Notes: a model not told the origin generated them from the letters alone. Positions 1-12,999 are shown, numbered from the stretch's first letter. The stretch is 64,000 nucleotides of DNA from Dicaeum eximium (GCA_013396995.1 VWZP01006697.1:124001-188000), one strand, 5' to 3'. Translations and numbers: made by a program.

Positions 1-1779
1 TTGGATTTCGTTTCCTTCTACTCAGGGAAAGAAAAAAAAAGAGGTTTTATATATTAAAAAGAAAAGGTCAAGCAGATCTCTAGAAATGTTTCTCACAGAT
101 GACAGATTTGCAACATTCCCTTGTGAGGAAAATCTATATAAAAAAATATATTTTAGATTACTTTATCTGTCCTTGACTGTTTGTTTAGTGGAAAAGATGT
201 ACCCAGGCAAAGACAATATTATTTTTTATTTTTTTTAAATGTCAGTTTATCTTGGAAGTAGTATTTTGTTTGTTTGACCTATATGAAGAGGGAAATGCTA
301 GTGTTACCGAGTTAAAAAATAAATTTGCAAGTAACATTAAAGGACAAAAAAAAAGCTGCAAATTGAGTCCTGAAGGAAGGCCTGGAGGTGAGATATACTT
401 AAAAATACAGTTGATGGGTTTTGTATAGAAAACTTAACACCACTGTGAGGTTATGAGGATGAAATGAATAGTAATAACAACCCCATTTTCCTTTTGAGTT
501 GAAGCTATTTTTCGCTACCCAGACACCTCATTGGAAAGAAAGTTTGTTGTAATTAAGTATGTGCATAAATTACACTGCAGATGGTTTTAGCAGGACGGTC
601 ACTAGCCAATACATGATATTATAGCTTCACTCTGTTTGCTCATCTGTATTGAAAAAGGTGTCCATTATCCTCTGCAAAAGGTTAGTCAAATAAAAGGGCC
701 ATGGTAGATAGTCATGGGATAGAATAAAATATTTGGGACACAGCCCTCATGTAATCTGGGTTGTACCATACAACCACTCATCAAGACAAAGTTAGTACAG
801 CCAATTTTTGAAGTATTCCACTAGGACAGATTTTTTACTTCCATTGGAACTCAGCGTTACTCACTGATGTTCATTTCAGTTGGTGGCTGAACTGAGCAAT
901 ACCCCAAAGTTAAGCAAAATGGTGAAGAACTAAGTCTATGCAATAAAAAGTAAATGCATCAGCAAGTGCACTGTATTAATATTATAATAAATTGATTCAT
1001 CCAGAATCTAATCTGGACATTCTTCTGACACTGTCCATCAATCACTGGCTAAGGCTGAGGATGAGCGACAAATTAAAGATTTTATTATGCCCTAGGCATA
1101 CTTTTACTCATTTTAGTTTAATACCACTGTAAAGTGAACCATCTGGTTTGCTTTTAATGACTTACAGTCAGATAAAATCTCTCCAGCCTCTATCTTTCTT
1201 CTGTTCTTCCCAAATGCCCTGGCCCAAACCATTCAAACACATCTGCTGGGACATGGGGAAGGCTGCATTCTTCCTGAAGGAAGAGGTGTTTAAAGTGCAC
1301 TCAGGACTGGAGCAACAGCTCCCTGGATTGGACATTCTGCTTATTGTCATATACAGAATTACTTTAAAGGGAGAGCTGTTTGTTTTCTGTTTTTTTTTTC
1401 CCCTTAAAGTTAGCCACAATCTAGAGTAGCCTCATTCTCCACAGTATCTCTGGCAGAGCCTTCCAAAATCTCCAAGGGTAGTGGCAATGGACTGTCCTCT
1501 GCACAACATCAAAGAAAAGGGAAGTGAAATCTCTGCTCAAAGTATTTCTACACAAACATTTTATTTTTTTATTTATTTCTGGACTGAATATATTGACAGC
1601 ATTTGTGTTCATCTCCAACAGGTATCATTGCTTCATTTTAAAGTAATACTCCTGGAAAATTTTACCGGGATTTTAAGAATTAAGTTGGATCCATTCTACA
1701 CACTCAGGAATTCCTTCAGCAAAGCTTATGGGAAGAATGTAAGGGCATATTCCAAGAGTTTTTGCAGTAAGACTATAAA

Positions 1780-2055
1780 GTGCTGTGGTGCAGGACCAGC
1801 ATCTCCCCAGGTGGGCAGTGGCAGGGCCTGGCAGCCATGGCCTGTGCCACCACCCAGACAGGGGCAGGGCAGCCACAGGTGAGCAGGACAGCCTCGGTGT
1901 TGGGTACTGGGAGGCTCCTGGGAATGGTGATGGCTGGGCAGGGCTGTTGGGAGCTGGAGACTGTCCCTGCTGTGGTGTTTCTGGGGCAGGGCTGTGTGGC
2001 TGACCTGGGGTCTTGGGCTTGGGCAGAAGGACAGGAACAGTCAGAACCTGGGTGA
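1780..2055. other. G-rich, GC-rich patch in AT-rich intron
   Basis: About 275 bp with repeated GGGCAGGG, CTGGG and GGCAGGGCTG motifs stand out from the AT-rich surroundings. It is almost free of CpG, so it is not a CpG island. Frames open across it in several registers because of the composition, not because it codes. The origin is unknown; it could be an old repeat fragment. Confidence 0.6.
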
Positions 2056-4401
2056 GGAACTCGGGGGCCTTTTCTCAACATGATAAAGTCACCTTGATAT
2101 GAAACTTTATGAAACATCAGGGCCAAAACTGAATAATTGAATTGAGATCCCATATGTTTTAATAGGTTAAGACTAACCACTAACTTATTTTGTGTGTTTA
2201 AATGGAATACACCAGAGAGAAGTGGCTTTCTAGCACGGATATTTGTAACAAGGTTGTACTGAAAATGTACTTTTACAGCTGTGGTAATTAAATTCCAAAA
2301 AACTGAAATTGCAGGCCATGACTATTCTCCAGAGTTAAATAACACCCCTCCTCTACCTCATTCTGTAACACTGATTTAAACAGCATAGTTAATCTCATTT
2401 ATGAAGTGGCTTTAGGTTATGAAAGACAGCTGTAAATTGCAGTTTAGCTCCCACTAATGTCATATTGCTGGTTAGGATACCTGGCAATTCAGTGGGTAAA
2501 ATGGTTTTCTATTCACCCTACAGACCAAGTTCCTTTCCCTTTTGTGAATATTACACGCTTGTCGCTGAATTTCGGAGCAGTTACTGAATCTCTGCAAAGA
2601 TCAAAGTCAATTGACCTTGGGGTGTACACACTGAATCATCAACCTACAATTATGCACAAGTAAGCTGCTTGTTAAGTCTTATTATTTGTTTGTGTTTTTA
2701 AGAGTAATTTGATATTCTGGGGTTGGTGTGGTCCCATTTTTGTCTCCTAACACATTAATGAAATAGAGACCAGCTATTAAAACAGTAAGCAAGGAGTTGG
2801 TAGGTAGCTAATGAAGAGAATCATGGTTTTACTCCTGGGAATATTCATAGCACATGATTTCGCTCCGAATTTACTATATCCAAACACCAAAACACTGTCT
2901 AGTAACAAACAAATTCAACTACATGTATTGCTTAAGGTTACACAGTGCAATACTGAAGCATTTAGAAGAAACAAAGCATGGAAAAAGAGACTGCTAATAC
3001 TGCAATAGTAAAAGCAATAACAACTTTGCACTCTTAGTTGGCTCTCCTGGTGCTCTTTACCCCTACAGCATCAACAAAACCCCTCAATTACCATAATAAC
3101 CAACTCCTTTAGTATCATCAAATAATCAGCATCAAACTTTTCACTCTACTTGGTGACACTGTGTTAAAAGGAAAATGTCACTGGCTTTGCACATTGAGTA
3201 ATAAGTATTTATATGTATTTTGGTGAAGTTTAAGTACACACTTCTCTCTAATGCACAAAAATAACCCCAAAACACTACATTCAGGTTCCATATACCTCCA
3301 CATACACAAAATATCATCAGGGCAAACACCTATACAAATAATTTATTTCAAGATATAAAAGATGTCTTCTTCGAGAAGATATTCCAGAAGGTCCACAAAG
3401 AGATCCAGCATCATAAGAAATGCCAGGTTTCCTATGGATGTGTGTACCATGTTTTTTGGTCTCAATCATGCTAAGCTCTGGATCCTTCCATACACCACAT
3501 AACCCATCTAACCCGGCACTAAGCCAAAGCCTCCTGTCTCCCTCATATCACTCCCCTCACTCCATGATGCTGGATACTTCCTGCTCTGGCCCTTGTCCTT
3601 AAATTCTCTGGAAACTGTAAAATGGTGCTACTTCTCATGTTCCTTATATACTTCCTAAAAAGGAACGACCATGGGCCTCAGCTGTTGGTGGTTTACATGT
3701 GCATCTACAGAACAGCCAGCTGACCAGCCAGTCAAGGTAAAAAGTAGGTTTGTTTGGCTATGTAGCTACTGTTCTTCAAAGTGTACGAGAGATTAATGAC
3801 ACCTTTATTCCTCCATGAAATTAAATTCCAATAAGTTAATGGACTATAGAGCTATTTAGAGGAGGCCAATGGGCAGATAGAGGCTAGACTGCTGAACTTG
3901 ATTATTAGATTGCTAGATGCTTCAAAATAATTTTGAAAACAGTGGGAGAAAGATGCTACATTGATTCCAAATCTTCTTGGTGCTTACAGAAACTAGAAGA
4001 GATGGTTCCTTTCCATTCTTATATAAAGCAATTTGAAGATTATAATAAGATTTATATTCTATAGCATCAAAAACCAAGAGACACACTTGAAGTAAGATTC
4101 AAACACTGCCATTTTCAAAGAAAATAAAACAATGAAAAAAATTCGACAAGATTAAAAAGCAAGGCAAATAGACTGTGCTAGCAAATCACAGCACCACGAT
4201 GCCTGATGTACAGCTGTCAGGAACAATGCTTTCACACAGGGGCTGCCTTTAAACTGTTACCACAGGTACTTAAAGTGGATTCACACTCTTTTGAATCTCC
4301 TCATTAACCTGAGATCTGCTGTTCTAAGCCATCAGCAATCTTCATTTTTCATCACTTTCTTGCCCTTACAGATGTCACAGTTTATGGAGTAACTGAGTTG
4401 G

Positions 4402-4459
4402 TTAACTGTGGTAAGTGATTGGTTTATTATGGTAAGTACAGTTCCTATACCATAGTTAA
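4402..4459. repeat. Imperfect inverted repeat (12-bp arms)
   Basis: TTAACTGTGGTA (4402-4413) and TACCATAGTTAA (4448-4459) are complementary except for one position, with 34 nt between them. No function can be assigned. Confidence 0.6.
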
Positions 4460-5301
4460 TACAGTGCACCTGGATATGGTTCAGTGTCACTGATTTCTGA
4501 GTGCTTGAATTTATTAATGGAGTTTTATCTTGCTTGGCTCTTGCTGTACCTGGCAAAGAAAAAGCTATAAGTTCACAGTTCCTGTTGGAAGAAATACCTG
4601 CTCTGGAGAGTAGAAAACATCTTGTTTTCCAAACTAGATGTGCTGTTCTTGTGCCAGCATTATGTTTCTGTTTTTAAGAGCCTCCTCCCACATACATACA
4701 TTCTTCCTCATCCTGCATTTACAGATAATAATTCCACGTGCTCTTGTTTTTTTGGGTTTTTTTTTTTTGGTTTTTTTTGCTAGACTCCCAGCCTGTACAC
4801 AGCCTTTGCTTGCAAAATAGGCACTTCTGAGTCTTCAACTGAAAACCTGTTTACAACCTCAGTATCTTTTTTCAAGTCAAGCGGATGCCAAAAAGAGACA
4901 GTGAAGAAAAGGCCAGATATGGAGGGCTGATGGCTGATGCTCCTAGCCGGTTTTCTGTAATTGTTGCATTTCAATTGGCCTTCCATCTGTACAAATGGTC
5001 ACAGACCTCGGAATGTTAATATTTTTCCTATTTGCGTCAGAAAAGAGTACAAATATTTGCTATTTTCATTGCTATATCAAACTAGTTCTTCCAGACTAAA
5101 ACACTCAGTTTTTTTTCTCCTTCTGTTCCTTCTCCTTCCATTTTATGACCATGCATTGTCTATTAGATTTTTTTTTCCTTAATAACTCCTATTTAATGAA
5201 CATTGAATTTTTTTCCTGTTTCTATTCCTTCCATTTTCAATAGCTCTCTTTTTCTAGTGTAGCATATTCTCATAATAAAGGGTGAGACTGAAATCAAGAA
5301 T

Positions 5302-5366
5302 GATCGAATCACTGAATATGTTGAGTTGGAAGGGATTTAACAGGCTCATGGAGTAGTCCAAATCTT
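5302..5366 (-). mobile_element. Decayed CR1-type 3' tail (CR1 or TguSINE1), minus orientation
   Basis: The plus strand reads GAATCACTGAATATGTTGAG, then TTGGAAGGGATTTAACAGG and GAGTAGTCCAAATCTTGA. This is the reverse complement of the tail GAGTTGGACT...GATCCTT...CCCTTCCAACTCAGAATATTC. That tail is shared by some CR1 subfamilies and by TguSINE1. Only about 65 bp are recognisable and they are diverged, so which of the two it came from is uncertain. Confidence 0.65.
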
Positions 5367-6501
5367 GATTGAAAAAATTAAATCTATAAAAAATTTAATG
5401 AAATAGAGTGCTAAAGAATTACTGAGGTTATAGGAGGTTCCTGCATTTTAGTGTTTTGGTTTCTTTGGAGTTATGGAAAAATATACTATGCCTATTTGAT
5501 TGTGCTTACATTTCTGATCCATAAGAGTTAGTATAGCAAACCCAAGAATACCTCAAAACCTGTCTCATTCAGCTGTGGAATCCTATTAATATAATAATAC
5601 ATAGCATGCTGTCTTTTTATAGAAAGAACATATCTGCAAGATACCTTGTTTATAAAAGGCTTATCAACCCTGGTTGCATTCAAACAAGCAAATTAGCAGA
5701 AGAATTCAGTAAATATTGAAATAATAGTAAGAATAAATGGTAAAGGATATAGGAATTCAGTACTTGAACTATTAAACATAAGTCAAATGCTTTATTAAGA
5801 TAACAACCTCAGTGCATAACATGCAAAGGGTAAAACAAAAATATACTATATTTACTAATATACTATATATCCTAATATAAGGGTAACCTTTAACCTAAGT
5901 ACTGGCTTTTTAAAAGAAAACAAAAAAGAAAGCAGCCATGAGATTCAAGAACAACAAAAAAACCACCTAAAATTGCACCCACTGCAAACAGGGAAAAAGC
6001 TACAAGCATTCAGCAACAGCACTATCATCTGCAAAACATATTGTCCTGATATTAAGAATTGCAGGAGAATTTTAAAAAAATATCACAGTGATGCTTTCTG
6101 CTTCCTGAGAGTATCAAAATGTCAGTGAACTTTCTCATTCATTCACAAAAGTAGCAGTGACAATCTGTTCCCTGTAAAGGAATAGCACCAAGAGAGGCTA
6201 AAACCAGTTTTGTAGAGATGAACAATTTCAGAAAATGAACAGATCAAAAAGCACTAAGCATATTTCAAGATTCAGAAGCAACCAGGTACTCAAAAGGCAA
6301 ACTGAGTATAAAAGATGGTGGCATTTGATTTCAAAACAAATAGAACACGGAAAAGTCACTATAATAAGAATAGAGGGTGCTGGAGTGAAAAAAATTAAAA
6401 TAATAAGAAATATAAAGGGCAGTGGAATAAGAATTTGTCATTAGAGCAGAGACAAGATGTGCCATGTTTGCTCACTTTGGAACTTTGGGCTCACAGCCCT
6501 T

Positions 6502-6536
6502 CAGGCAGGCTGGAAGGTCCAGGCAGGCTGGAAGTC
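6502..6536 (+). repeat. Short tandem duplication (about 18-bp unit, two copies)
   Basis: CAGGCAGGCTGGAAGGTC is followed directly by a near-identical second copy. This is simple replication slippage. Confidence 0.8.
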
Positions 6537-9500
6537 TCTTTCTGTGAGGGCCATATGGGAGGCCACATGGCCTGAGACAGAGAGGGACTACAGTTTGGCA
6601 GGTGTTGGGATCCTTGGTTTAAGGAATAGGCTGCCCAAAGTGTAATTGGGAACCTGTTGTTATTTTTTAAATGTATGGAGCTAAGAATAAACATCCATAC
6701 TCTGGTGACTCACACCTTTATTACACACCCTTCAAAATCACAAATGGGCTTTCCAATCTGAAGTGCAAACATGCAGCCACAGCTAATCAGCTTTGCAAAA
6801 AATCAACTGGAATATGTCAATCCTTTCAGCATTGCCTGGGACCTCTCAAGGTTTCTCCCTCTTGGGTTCACCAGCTGCTTCTGCTCTTCATTGTGATTAA
6901 TCAGGGACAGTGGCACAAGAGCTTTTGTCCTGTGGTACAGTACACCAAAATAGTAAGGTACCTTATTCTGACGGCCCTTCTCTCCAGGGGCAACTGATTA
7001 TCAGATCTTAATGAATATCTGGCAAAGCTGCAGACTAGGTAAAGGTGTATCCATGTTCTCCTGAGCTGAGTGCTGCTTAGCATCTCTGTGGTAATGTACT
7101 TTATTTGTTCCTCTTCCGATTATCTCTAAGACAAATTATAGCAGCAATTGACAAAGTCTGCCCTTACAAAGACAAATAGGTCTTTAATTTGTAAGGAACA
7201 AGACACCATGGTGTCAAGTCTGAATTCTATACATATGGGCCCTTGAGTTTCATGTCCTTTTATCAAACTTCTTCCTTTTCTTTGAACTACTGTATAACAC
7301 TAGAAAGAAGCAGTCTTCCTTTCAGACTCTAAGGAACTCAAAACAATTCTGACTCTGAGTAATAACTGACCTCTTACTTAAAAAAAAATAAAATCCATGG
7401 TTATGTACTGAATTTTCCCAGTTTTGCTTCGAGCAGTTGGGTTTCATTATGCCTTTGAAAGATCAAAGAGCTCTCTTCAGCTAAACAGTAGTGATGGTAA
7501 CAATAAAGCATTATACAGACTTCTGCAATTACCCTCACAAAAGCGTGAAGATCTTGTTCTTCTCTCAAGGCAGGCCAATGCAGTTTAAAATCCCTCTTTT
7601 ATGCTTTTGGTCCATCTACTTAAACATCTGGATTTCTTTGTCAAAGCAAGAATTATTTCTTCTTGCCAGTGTTTTCAAACTGTGGGGTAGCAAAAGGACC
7701 AGGTAGACATTTGCTTTAGTTGAGATATTAGCATTAACTTACTAAAAAGTATAAATGGCTTAACCAACTCCAGACTTCTCACAACCTAGCTCAGGTAGTA
7801 GGAAAACTCTCTTGAACAGCTGAGCAGAATACTAGAATAGATTTTAAAATTTATTTTATCTAGTGTATACAAATCAGTGATCAGGAATGATAATTCCAGC
7901 CTCTGAATTCTTGAAAGAGCTGTAAGAGTAATTTTAAGAGACAGACATTGCTAGCATTGCAAATCTACCACATTAACTGAATAGTCAGTCATTGTCTTCA
8001 AGTTTTAATATGGCCTTTGTCACAGTCTTCCTGTCTGATCTTAGACAGATCACTATTTGATGCTTCTACATTCTCCCTGTAGTAAAATGTTAACAATGTC
8101 CAGTTCTGTATGTAATGATTATAACATGATTTGAGAATCTTGGGTATAATTTGTTCTGTGTTTATGGAAAGGCTGGGTATCATTTAACTGGAATCAAGGA
8201 TAGCAATACTGTGGCTATGCCACAGCTTGCTGTACTTAGAGGGTGGGGCAGATGGCATTTCCTTAATGCCGCTGCAGTGGCAGAAAATCTAATTGTTCTC
8301 AGGTTTTTGTTATTATCCCCCAGCTGAAGGTTACTGTCACCAAAGGTTTGCATGGGTAGGTAAGGGGGTTTCTGAATTCAGAGGTTGGCTGTATTAGCTA
8401 AAGTAGCATTTTGAGGTATCTTAAAAAGTCCTTGAACAGGAGTATGTGTGCTTTCATACGAGAGGTTAAAGAAAATAAAGTGCCTGACTTGTAATGACAT
8501 TCAATGGGAATACAATTAATTCATAAAGGGATGCATACCTAAACCCTATTCTTCAATTAGAACTGTGCCGACAATTCAAGAGCACCAACTTTCTTTACAG
8601 CTTTTTTCCAAGTCAGAGGAAATTAATTCCAATATCCTGATATCTTTCCACTGACTATAATGGGACTTCTGTCCTGTACTGCATTTGTCAATTAGAAAAG
8701 GGAATTCATATAGTAGAAGATGGCAGCAGGTATTCTGTTGAGATTAGGAGAAAATATTTTTTTCAAAAGGACTACATTCAGCAGACATGCACTTCAATAA
8801 TAATTTTAGTCTAAGTGCCTTAGTCTTTAAATTATGTGTATAGTTAATGAAATAGGCCTGTATTATATGTCCAGCTTTATTTCTCTTCGATTTCTCCAGG
8901 GACAGTTGATTACTCTTCATCAGTGGTCAGAATTATCTGTTTAATAACTGACAAAATATTTTCTTTGGAATCATGAACTTTCAAAAGTGCTTCATAATTA
9001 AACTGTAAGCAAATACAGCACCTTAATTAAGGTATATGAGCACATACATTTCTCATTCTGTGAAAACCTCTATTCTCCTGTGGCAGTAGGGGAGAATACA
9101 TCTGAAAGATGAACAGCAAAACAAAATAAAAAAAAAATCAAAAAACCTTGGCCTAATATCCAGAAATGTTTTTACTGGGATATAGTTGAATAAAACATCA
9201 GGCTTCTTCAGCAAGTAACAGCTTCTGACTACTCCCTGATGGATGCGCTTGAAAGCAAACGCTCATCCTGTGCTTACTGACAAAGGTGACCCTTTGATAT
9301 TCTGAGTGCTTGATGCTGACAATCAAACCCTGAAATGTGTGTATGAATTTTGTATGCTGTATAGAAGCGTGTGTGTCAGGGAGGAAGAAGGGGGATGGAG
9401 AAGGGAGGATACAGGCAAACACTAAAACAAATGAGACCCCACATTCAGATTTAAATGAAGACTTAACATAAAGGATACTAATTCATATCCACAAGTTTAA

Positions 9501-9970
9501 TTGAGTCTTTAATCTGTTTCCTTGTCATTTAGTTCTATAGGTCAGAAGCTGGGAAAAGGAGAAATATTTCCAATCTGTCATGTTCTCCAACTTTGTTTCT
9601 AAACAGAAGTTTGTGTTATATAACCAGACAATCAAGGGTTTGTGAGACTGTAGATGCAATACAAAAGGCCACACATTTATCTCTCAACAGGACCCTTTTG
9701 AGGAAGATTCCTCAACCTAGAAAAAAACTTTATGGGAAATGTTAGGCAAGTTTGGCATTGAGTAGAGTCTTCTTTCAAGTAAGTATTCCTCAAAGTGCCA
9801 TTAGTGAGGCTGTGAAGGGACAGCTCAAGTGACCTGAATGCTGAGCAGAATGTAGATGCTTACAGAGGCCAGGTCAGGAAGGCAAGGAGGTGGATTAGCA
9901 AATAATCAGCACATGTAGGTGAAGCTCTGCTTTGAAACAGGTGACGAATCAGTCGAGATCTTGAAGATAA

Positions 9971-10876
9971 GTGGACAAGCCAACACAAGACATCTCAATA
10001 GGTATCTGCTACGGACTGACTTCTGGAAGAGGTGAAGCAGATGCAGCCTTCTTTAGACAGATGGAGGAAACCCTGTACTCTTGGGGGACTTTAATCATTC
10101 TTATGTTTGCTGGAAGGGCAATATGTCTATGTGCAAGCAACCCCAGTTTCTGCAGAATGTCCTAAGACAATTTCTTCACCCAGGTGATTGATGAGGTGAC
10201 CAGAGGGTGTGTTATGCTGGACCCATTCGTCATGAATAAAGGAGAACTGCTCAGGAATATGGAACAGCACTTTGCCCACAGGCCTCAAAGAGCCTTGAGT
10301 CAGGCAGAAAATTCTGGTAGAGTTAAGCATTATCCACAGCAGAGAAAAACCAATAAATCAGGAGCCTTTTAAGTAAATTGGACACACTAAGTTCCATTAA
10401 AAAAAGAAAAAATTGGATGCATTGGATGCATCTAAGGATGGTGACAGTGTTGAAATACTTAGGAAGTATTCAAGGGGGCTGCTAGAGCATGTAGAAAAAT
10501 AATTAGGGAGGCAAAAGCTCAATTTGAACTTAAAATAGCAACTTCTGTCAAGGATAATAAAAAATGTTTTTACAAATATATTAATGGTAAAAGGAAGGGT
10601 CAAACCAACCTTTGCTCTTTACTAGATGAGAAAGGGAACTTAGTAACTACAGATGAGGAAAAGGCAGAAGTGCTTAATGACTACTTTGCCTCTGTCTTTA
10701 GTGGGAAGATGGCTTGTCCCCAGGACAGCTGTCCTCCTGGGTTGATTGATGGTGCTATGGAACAGAATGGTCCCCCTATTATCCAAGAGGAGGCAGTCAG
10801 AGAGCTGCTGAGATGCTTGGATATTCATAAATCTATGGGACCAGATGGGATACAGATGGGATACATCCTAGGGTGA
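9971..10876 (+). pseudogene. CR1 ORF2 remnant: endonuclease end to early reverse transcriptase
   Basis: Recognisable CR1 ORF2 residues occur in more than one frame, separated by stops and indels. The endonuclease C-terminal part reads through two frames between about 9971 and 10370. A degenerate A-rich stretch around 10370-10480 interrupts it. Reading resumes near 10500 with KAQFELKIA, then TTDEEKAEVLNDYFASVF (10650-10703) of the linker before reverse transcriptase. The frame ends at 10874-10876 because the 11-mer at 10844-10854 is tandemly repeated, which shifts the reading frame in the middle of the MGPDGIHP motif. Confidence 0.85.
10844..10865 (+). repeat. 11-bp tandem duplication inside CR1 ORF2
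   Basis: GATGGGATACA occurs twice in a row, and the additional 11 bases shift the CR1 reading frame. A single copy would keep the expected CR1 order of residues, so the duplication is a mutation in this insertion. Confidence 0.85.
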
Positions 10877-11849
10877 TGAGGGAGCTGGCAGATGAATTTG
10901 CGAAGCCACTCTCCATCATTTACCAACAGTCTTGGATCACTGGCGAGGTTCCAGATGACTGGAAGCTGGCCAATGTGACACCCATTCATAAAAAGGGTAG
11001 GAGNNNNNNNNNNNNNNNNNNNNNNNNNNNNNNNNNNNNNNNNNNNNNNNNNNNNNNNNNNNNNNNNNNNNNNNNNNNNNNNNNNNNNNNNNNNNNNNNN
11101 NNNNNNNNNNNNNNNNNNNNNNNNNNNNNNNNNNNNNNNNNNNNNNNNNNNNNNNNNNNNNNNNNNNNNNNNNNNNNNNNNNNNNNNNNNNNNNNNNNNN
11201 NNNNNNNNNNNNNNNNNNNNNNNNNNNNNNNNNNNNNNNNNNNNNNNNNNNNNNNNNNNNNNNNNNNNNNNNNNNNNNNNNNNNNNNNNNNNNNNNNNNN
11301 NNNNNNNNNNNNNNNNNNNNNNNNNNNNNNNNNNNNNNNNNNNNNNNNNNNNNNNNNNNNNNNNNNNNNNNNNNNNNNNNNNNNNNNNNNNNNNNNNNNN
11401 NNNNNNNNNNNNNNNNNNNNNNNNNNNNNNNNNNNNNNNNNNNNNNNNNNNNNNNNNNNNNNNNNNNNNNNNNNNNNNNNNNNNNNNNNNNNNNNNNNNN
11501 NNNNNNNNNNNNNNNNNNNNNNNNNNNNNNTGAGGAACGACTGAGGGAACTGGGGTTATTTAGCCTGGAGAAAAGGAGACTCAGGGGTGACCTTATTGCC
11601 CTCTACAATTTCCTGAAAGGTGGCTGCAGTCAGGTGGGGGTTGGTCTCTTTTTCCAAGCAGCAACCGACAGAACCAGAGGACACAGTCTCAAGCTGCATC
11701 AGGGGAAATTTAGGTTAGACATTAGGAAAAAGTTCTTTACAGAAAGAGTGATCAGGTACTGGAATAGCCTGCCCGGGGAGGTGGTGGAGTCACCGTCCCT
11801 GGATGTGCTTAAAAAAAGACTGGATGAGGCACTGGATGCCGTGATTTAG
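10873..11849 (+). pseudogene. CR1 ORF2 remnant: reverse transcriptase piece, gap, C-terminal part
   Basis: The frame resumes at 10873 with an MRELADEF-like stretch, continuing into SWITGEVPDDWK and a P-I-H-K-K-G-R motif just before the run of N. After the gap, residues matching the CR1 ORF2 C-terminus (EERLRELGLFSLEKRRLRGDL) run from 11531 and finish near 11849. The catalytic FADD-type motif would fall in the missing sequence, so it cannot be assessed. The gap (527 N) is shorter than the roughly 0.9 kb I would expect for the missing domain. It may be mis-sized, or this copy may carry a deletion. Confidence 0.85.
11004..11530. other. Assembly gap (527 N)
   Basis: An uninterrupted run of N lies inside the CR1 element. 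Any reading frame drawn across it is meaningless. Repetitive CR1 sequence is the likely reason that the assembly broke here. Confidence 0.99.
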
Positions 11850-11857
11850 TTCAAGTG

Positions 11858-11902
11858 TTAGGGCTGGGTTGAAGGGTTAGGGCTGGTTAGGGCTGGGTTG
11901 GA
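11858..11902 (+). repeat. Iterated GTTAGGGCTGGG unit in the CR1 3' UTR
   Basis: The segment before the conserved CR1 3' end repeats a GGTTAGGGCTGG-like unit about three times with small differences. A single GGCTGGGTTGGACT unit is usual for CR1, so this looks like local slippage expansion in this copy. The TTAGGG hexamers are coincidental and not telomeric. Confidence 0.7.
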
Positions 11903-11934
11903 CTCGATGATCTTAAAGGTCCCTTCCAACCTTG

Positions 11935-11957
11935 CAATTCTGTGATTCTGTGATTCT
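11935..11957 (+). repeat. CR1 3' terminal octamer repeat
   Basis: Two and a fraction copies of ATTCTGTG end the CR1 element. This short octamer array is a hallmark of CR1 3' ends in birds and fixes the orientation (plus) and the 3' boundary. Confidence 0.85.
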
Positions 11958-12894
11958 GAGAAATGTTTCTTTCTATAATGTCTGGAAAGCCATAGTCTTT
12001 GGGGAAGATTCTCAGATTCTGAAAATAGGGAAAGTCACACCAATTCAGGTTCAGATCCAGCATAGCCTATCTAGGAATGCATATTAATTTTGACTGGAGA
12101 ACCTGGAATTCCTTTGGTGAGAATACATGTGTCTATGCTCTCCTAATTATATAATATCTAGTATTCATGAAAGGAAAGAATTCTCTCTGAAGCACATATA
12201 ATTGCTGTGATACTATCAGTCTAAAAATTCTAAAGGAAATTATTCATAAAATATTTCTGTAGGTAAAATAACAGATATTTATAAGGTGAATGGTGTAGAT
12301 CCTCTCATGATCTACCTGCAAGTAACATGAAGGTCAAGCTCACCTGAGTTTACAAATACCACAAATATACATGTAAGAATTTTCTCCCACAAGCATTAAC
12401 TCTTTGCCTGCAAACACCTTGGCAGTCGTTATTCCCAAGATGTGGGAATTATGTTTTTCCCATTCTGTAAGCAATTTTAGCCATTGTAAGCAGCATTTAA
12501 CTGTGCTTTAAGCAACTGACCTGAAATGTGTAAAAGTACACAAAGTGGAAAGGAACTATGAATGAATGCTCTGACACCTCAGTTTGCGTGCCCTTTAAAT
12601 CGTCTGCCAGTGCCCTGATCAGCTTGATTGCAAGGGCTGTTAGGTACAAGGAAGTATGTCAAAGAGCCAAAGGTACACATATGTTGTTTGATTCTGTATT
12701 TTGGGGAGAATGTGACCTTCCAATATGATGCTAAACACAGAAGTTATACAAATGACTTGACTGAACTTGATGTCGCCTTCCAACATGAAGACATAGAATG
12801 GGCAGAGATGACCAATATGCTAAAGATGGTTAAATTATCATTATGTGAGCCTGTGCAACACATTAAAACCTCCTTTGCTCCAGCAGACACCTAA

Positions 12895-12920
12895 TGTGAA
12901 ACATCACTTGATGTTTCACA
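12895..12920. repeat. Perfect inverted repeat (11-bp arms, 4-nt loop)
   Basis: TGTGAAACATC - ACTT - GATGTTTCACA can fold into a hairpin with eleven uninterrupted pairs. It lies just to the left of the LTR-like fragment, and its role is unknown. Confidence 0.85.
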
Positions 12921-12999
12921 AAGACACAAAGTATAAAATAATGCCAGAGGGACAATATTCATACAAAGAGAGGCCATTTCAGATGAGCTCCCCAGGAGC

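Larger units (their letters stand above)
9965..11957 (+). mobile_element. CR1 LINE, 5'-truncated and defective, containing a sequence gap
   Basis: This is a chicken-repeat-1 non-LTR retrotransposon. Translation fragments match the CR1 ORF2 order. First comes the end of the endonuclease, with a DFNHS-like motif (10089-10103) and a VIDEVTRG-like stretch near 10180-10207. A linker follows (about 10480-10660), then the start of the reverse transcriptase with IHKSMGPDGI (10824-10853). After the gap comes the C-terminal part, EERLRELG... with RLDIRKKFF (11711-11737) and a WNSLPGEVVESPSLD-like ending. The 3' end has the typical GGACTCGATGATCTTAAAGG / CCCTTCCAACC segment and an octamer tail. The 5' boundary is approximate: similarity fades near 9965. 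Only a partial ORF2 is present, so the copy is dead. Confidence 0.92.

Noticed and set aside
10873..11544. Long frame across the run of N
   Set aside because: Its length is produced by unknown bases. Only the flanking CR1 residues are real.
11858..11902. Interstitial telomeric repeat (TTAGGG)
   Set aside because: The hexamers are part of a longer CR1 3' UTR unit (GGTTAGGGCTGG) and are not in tandem as hexamers.
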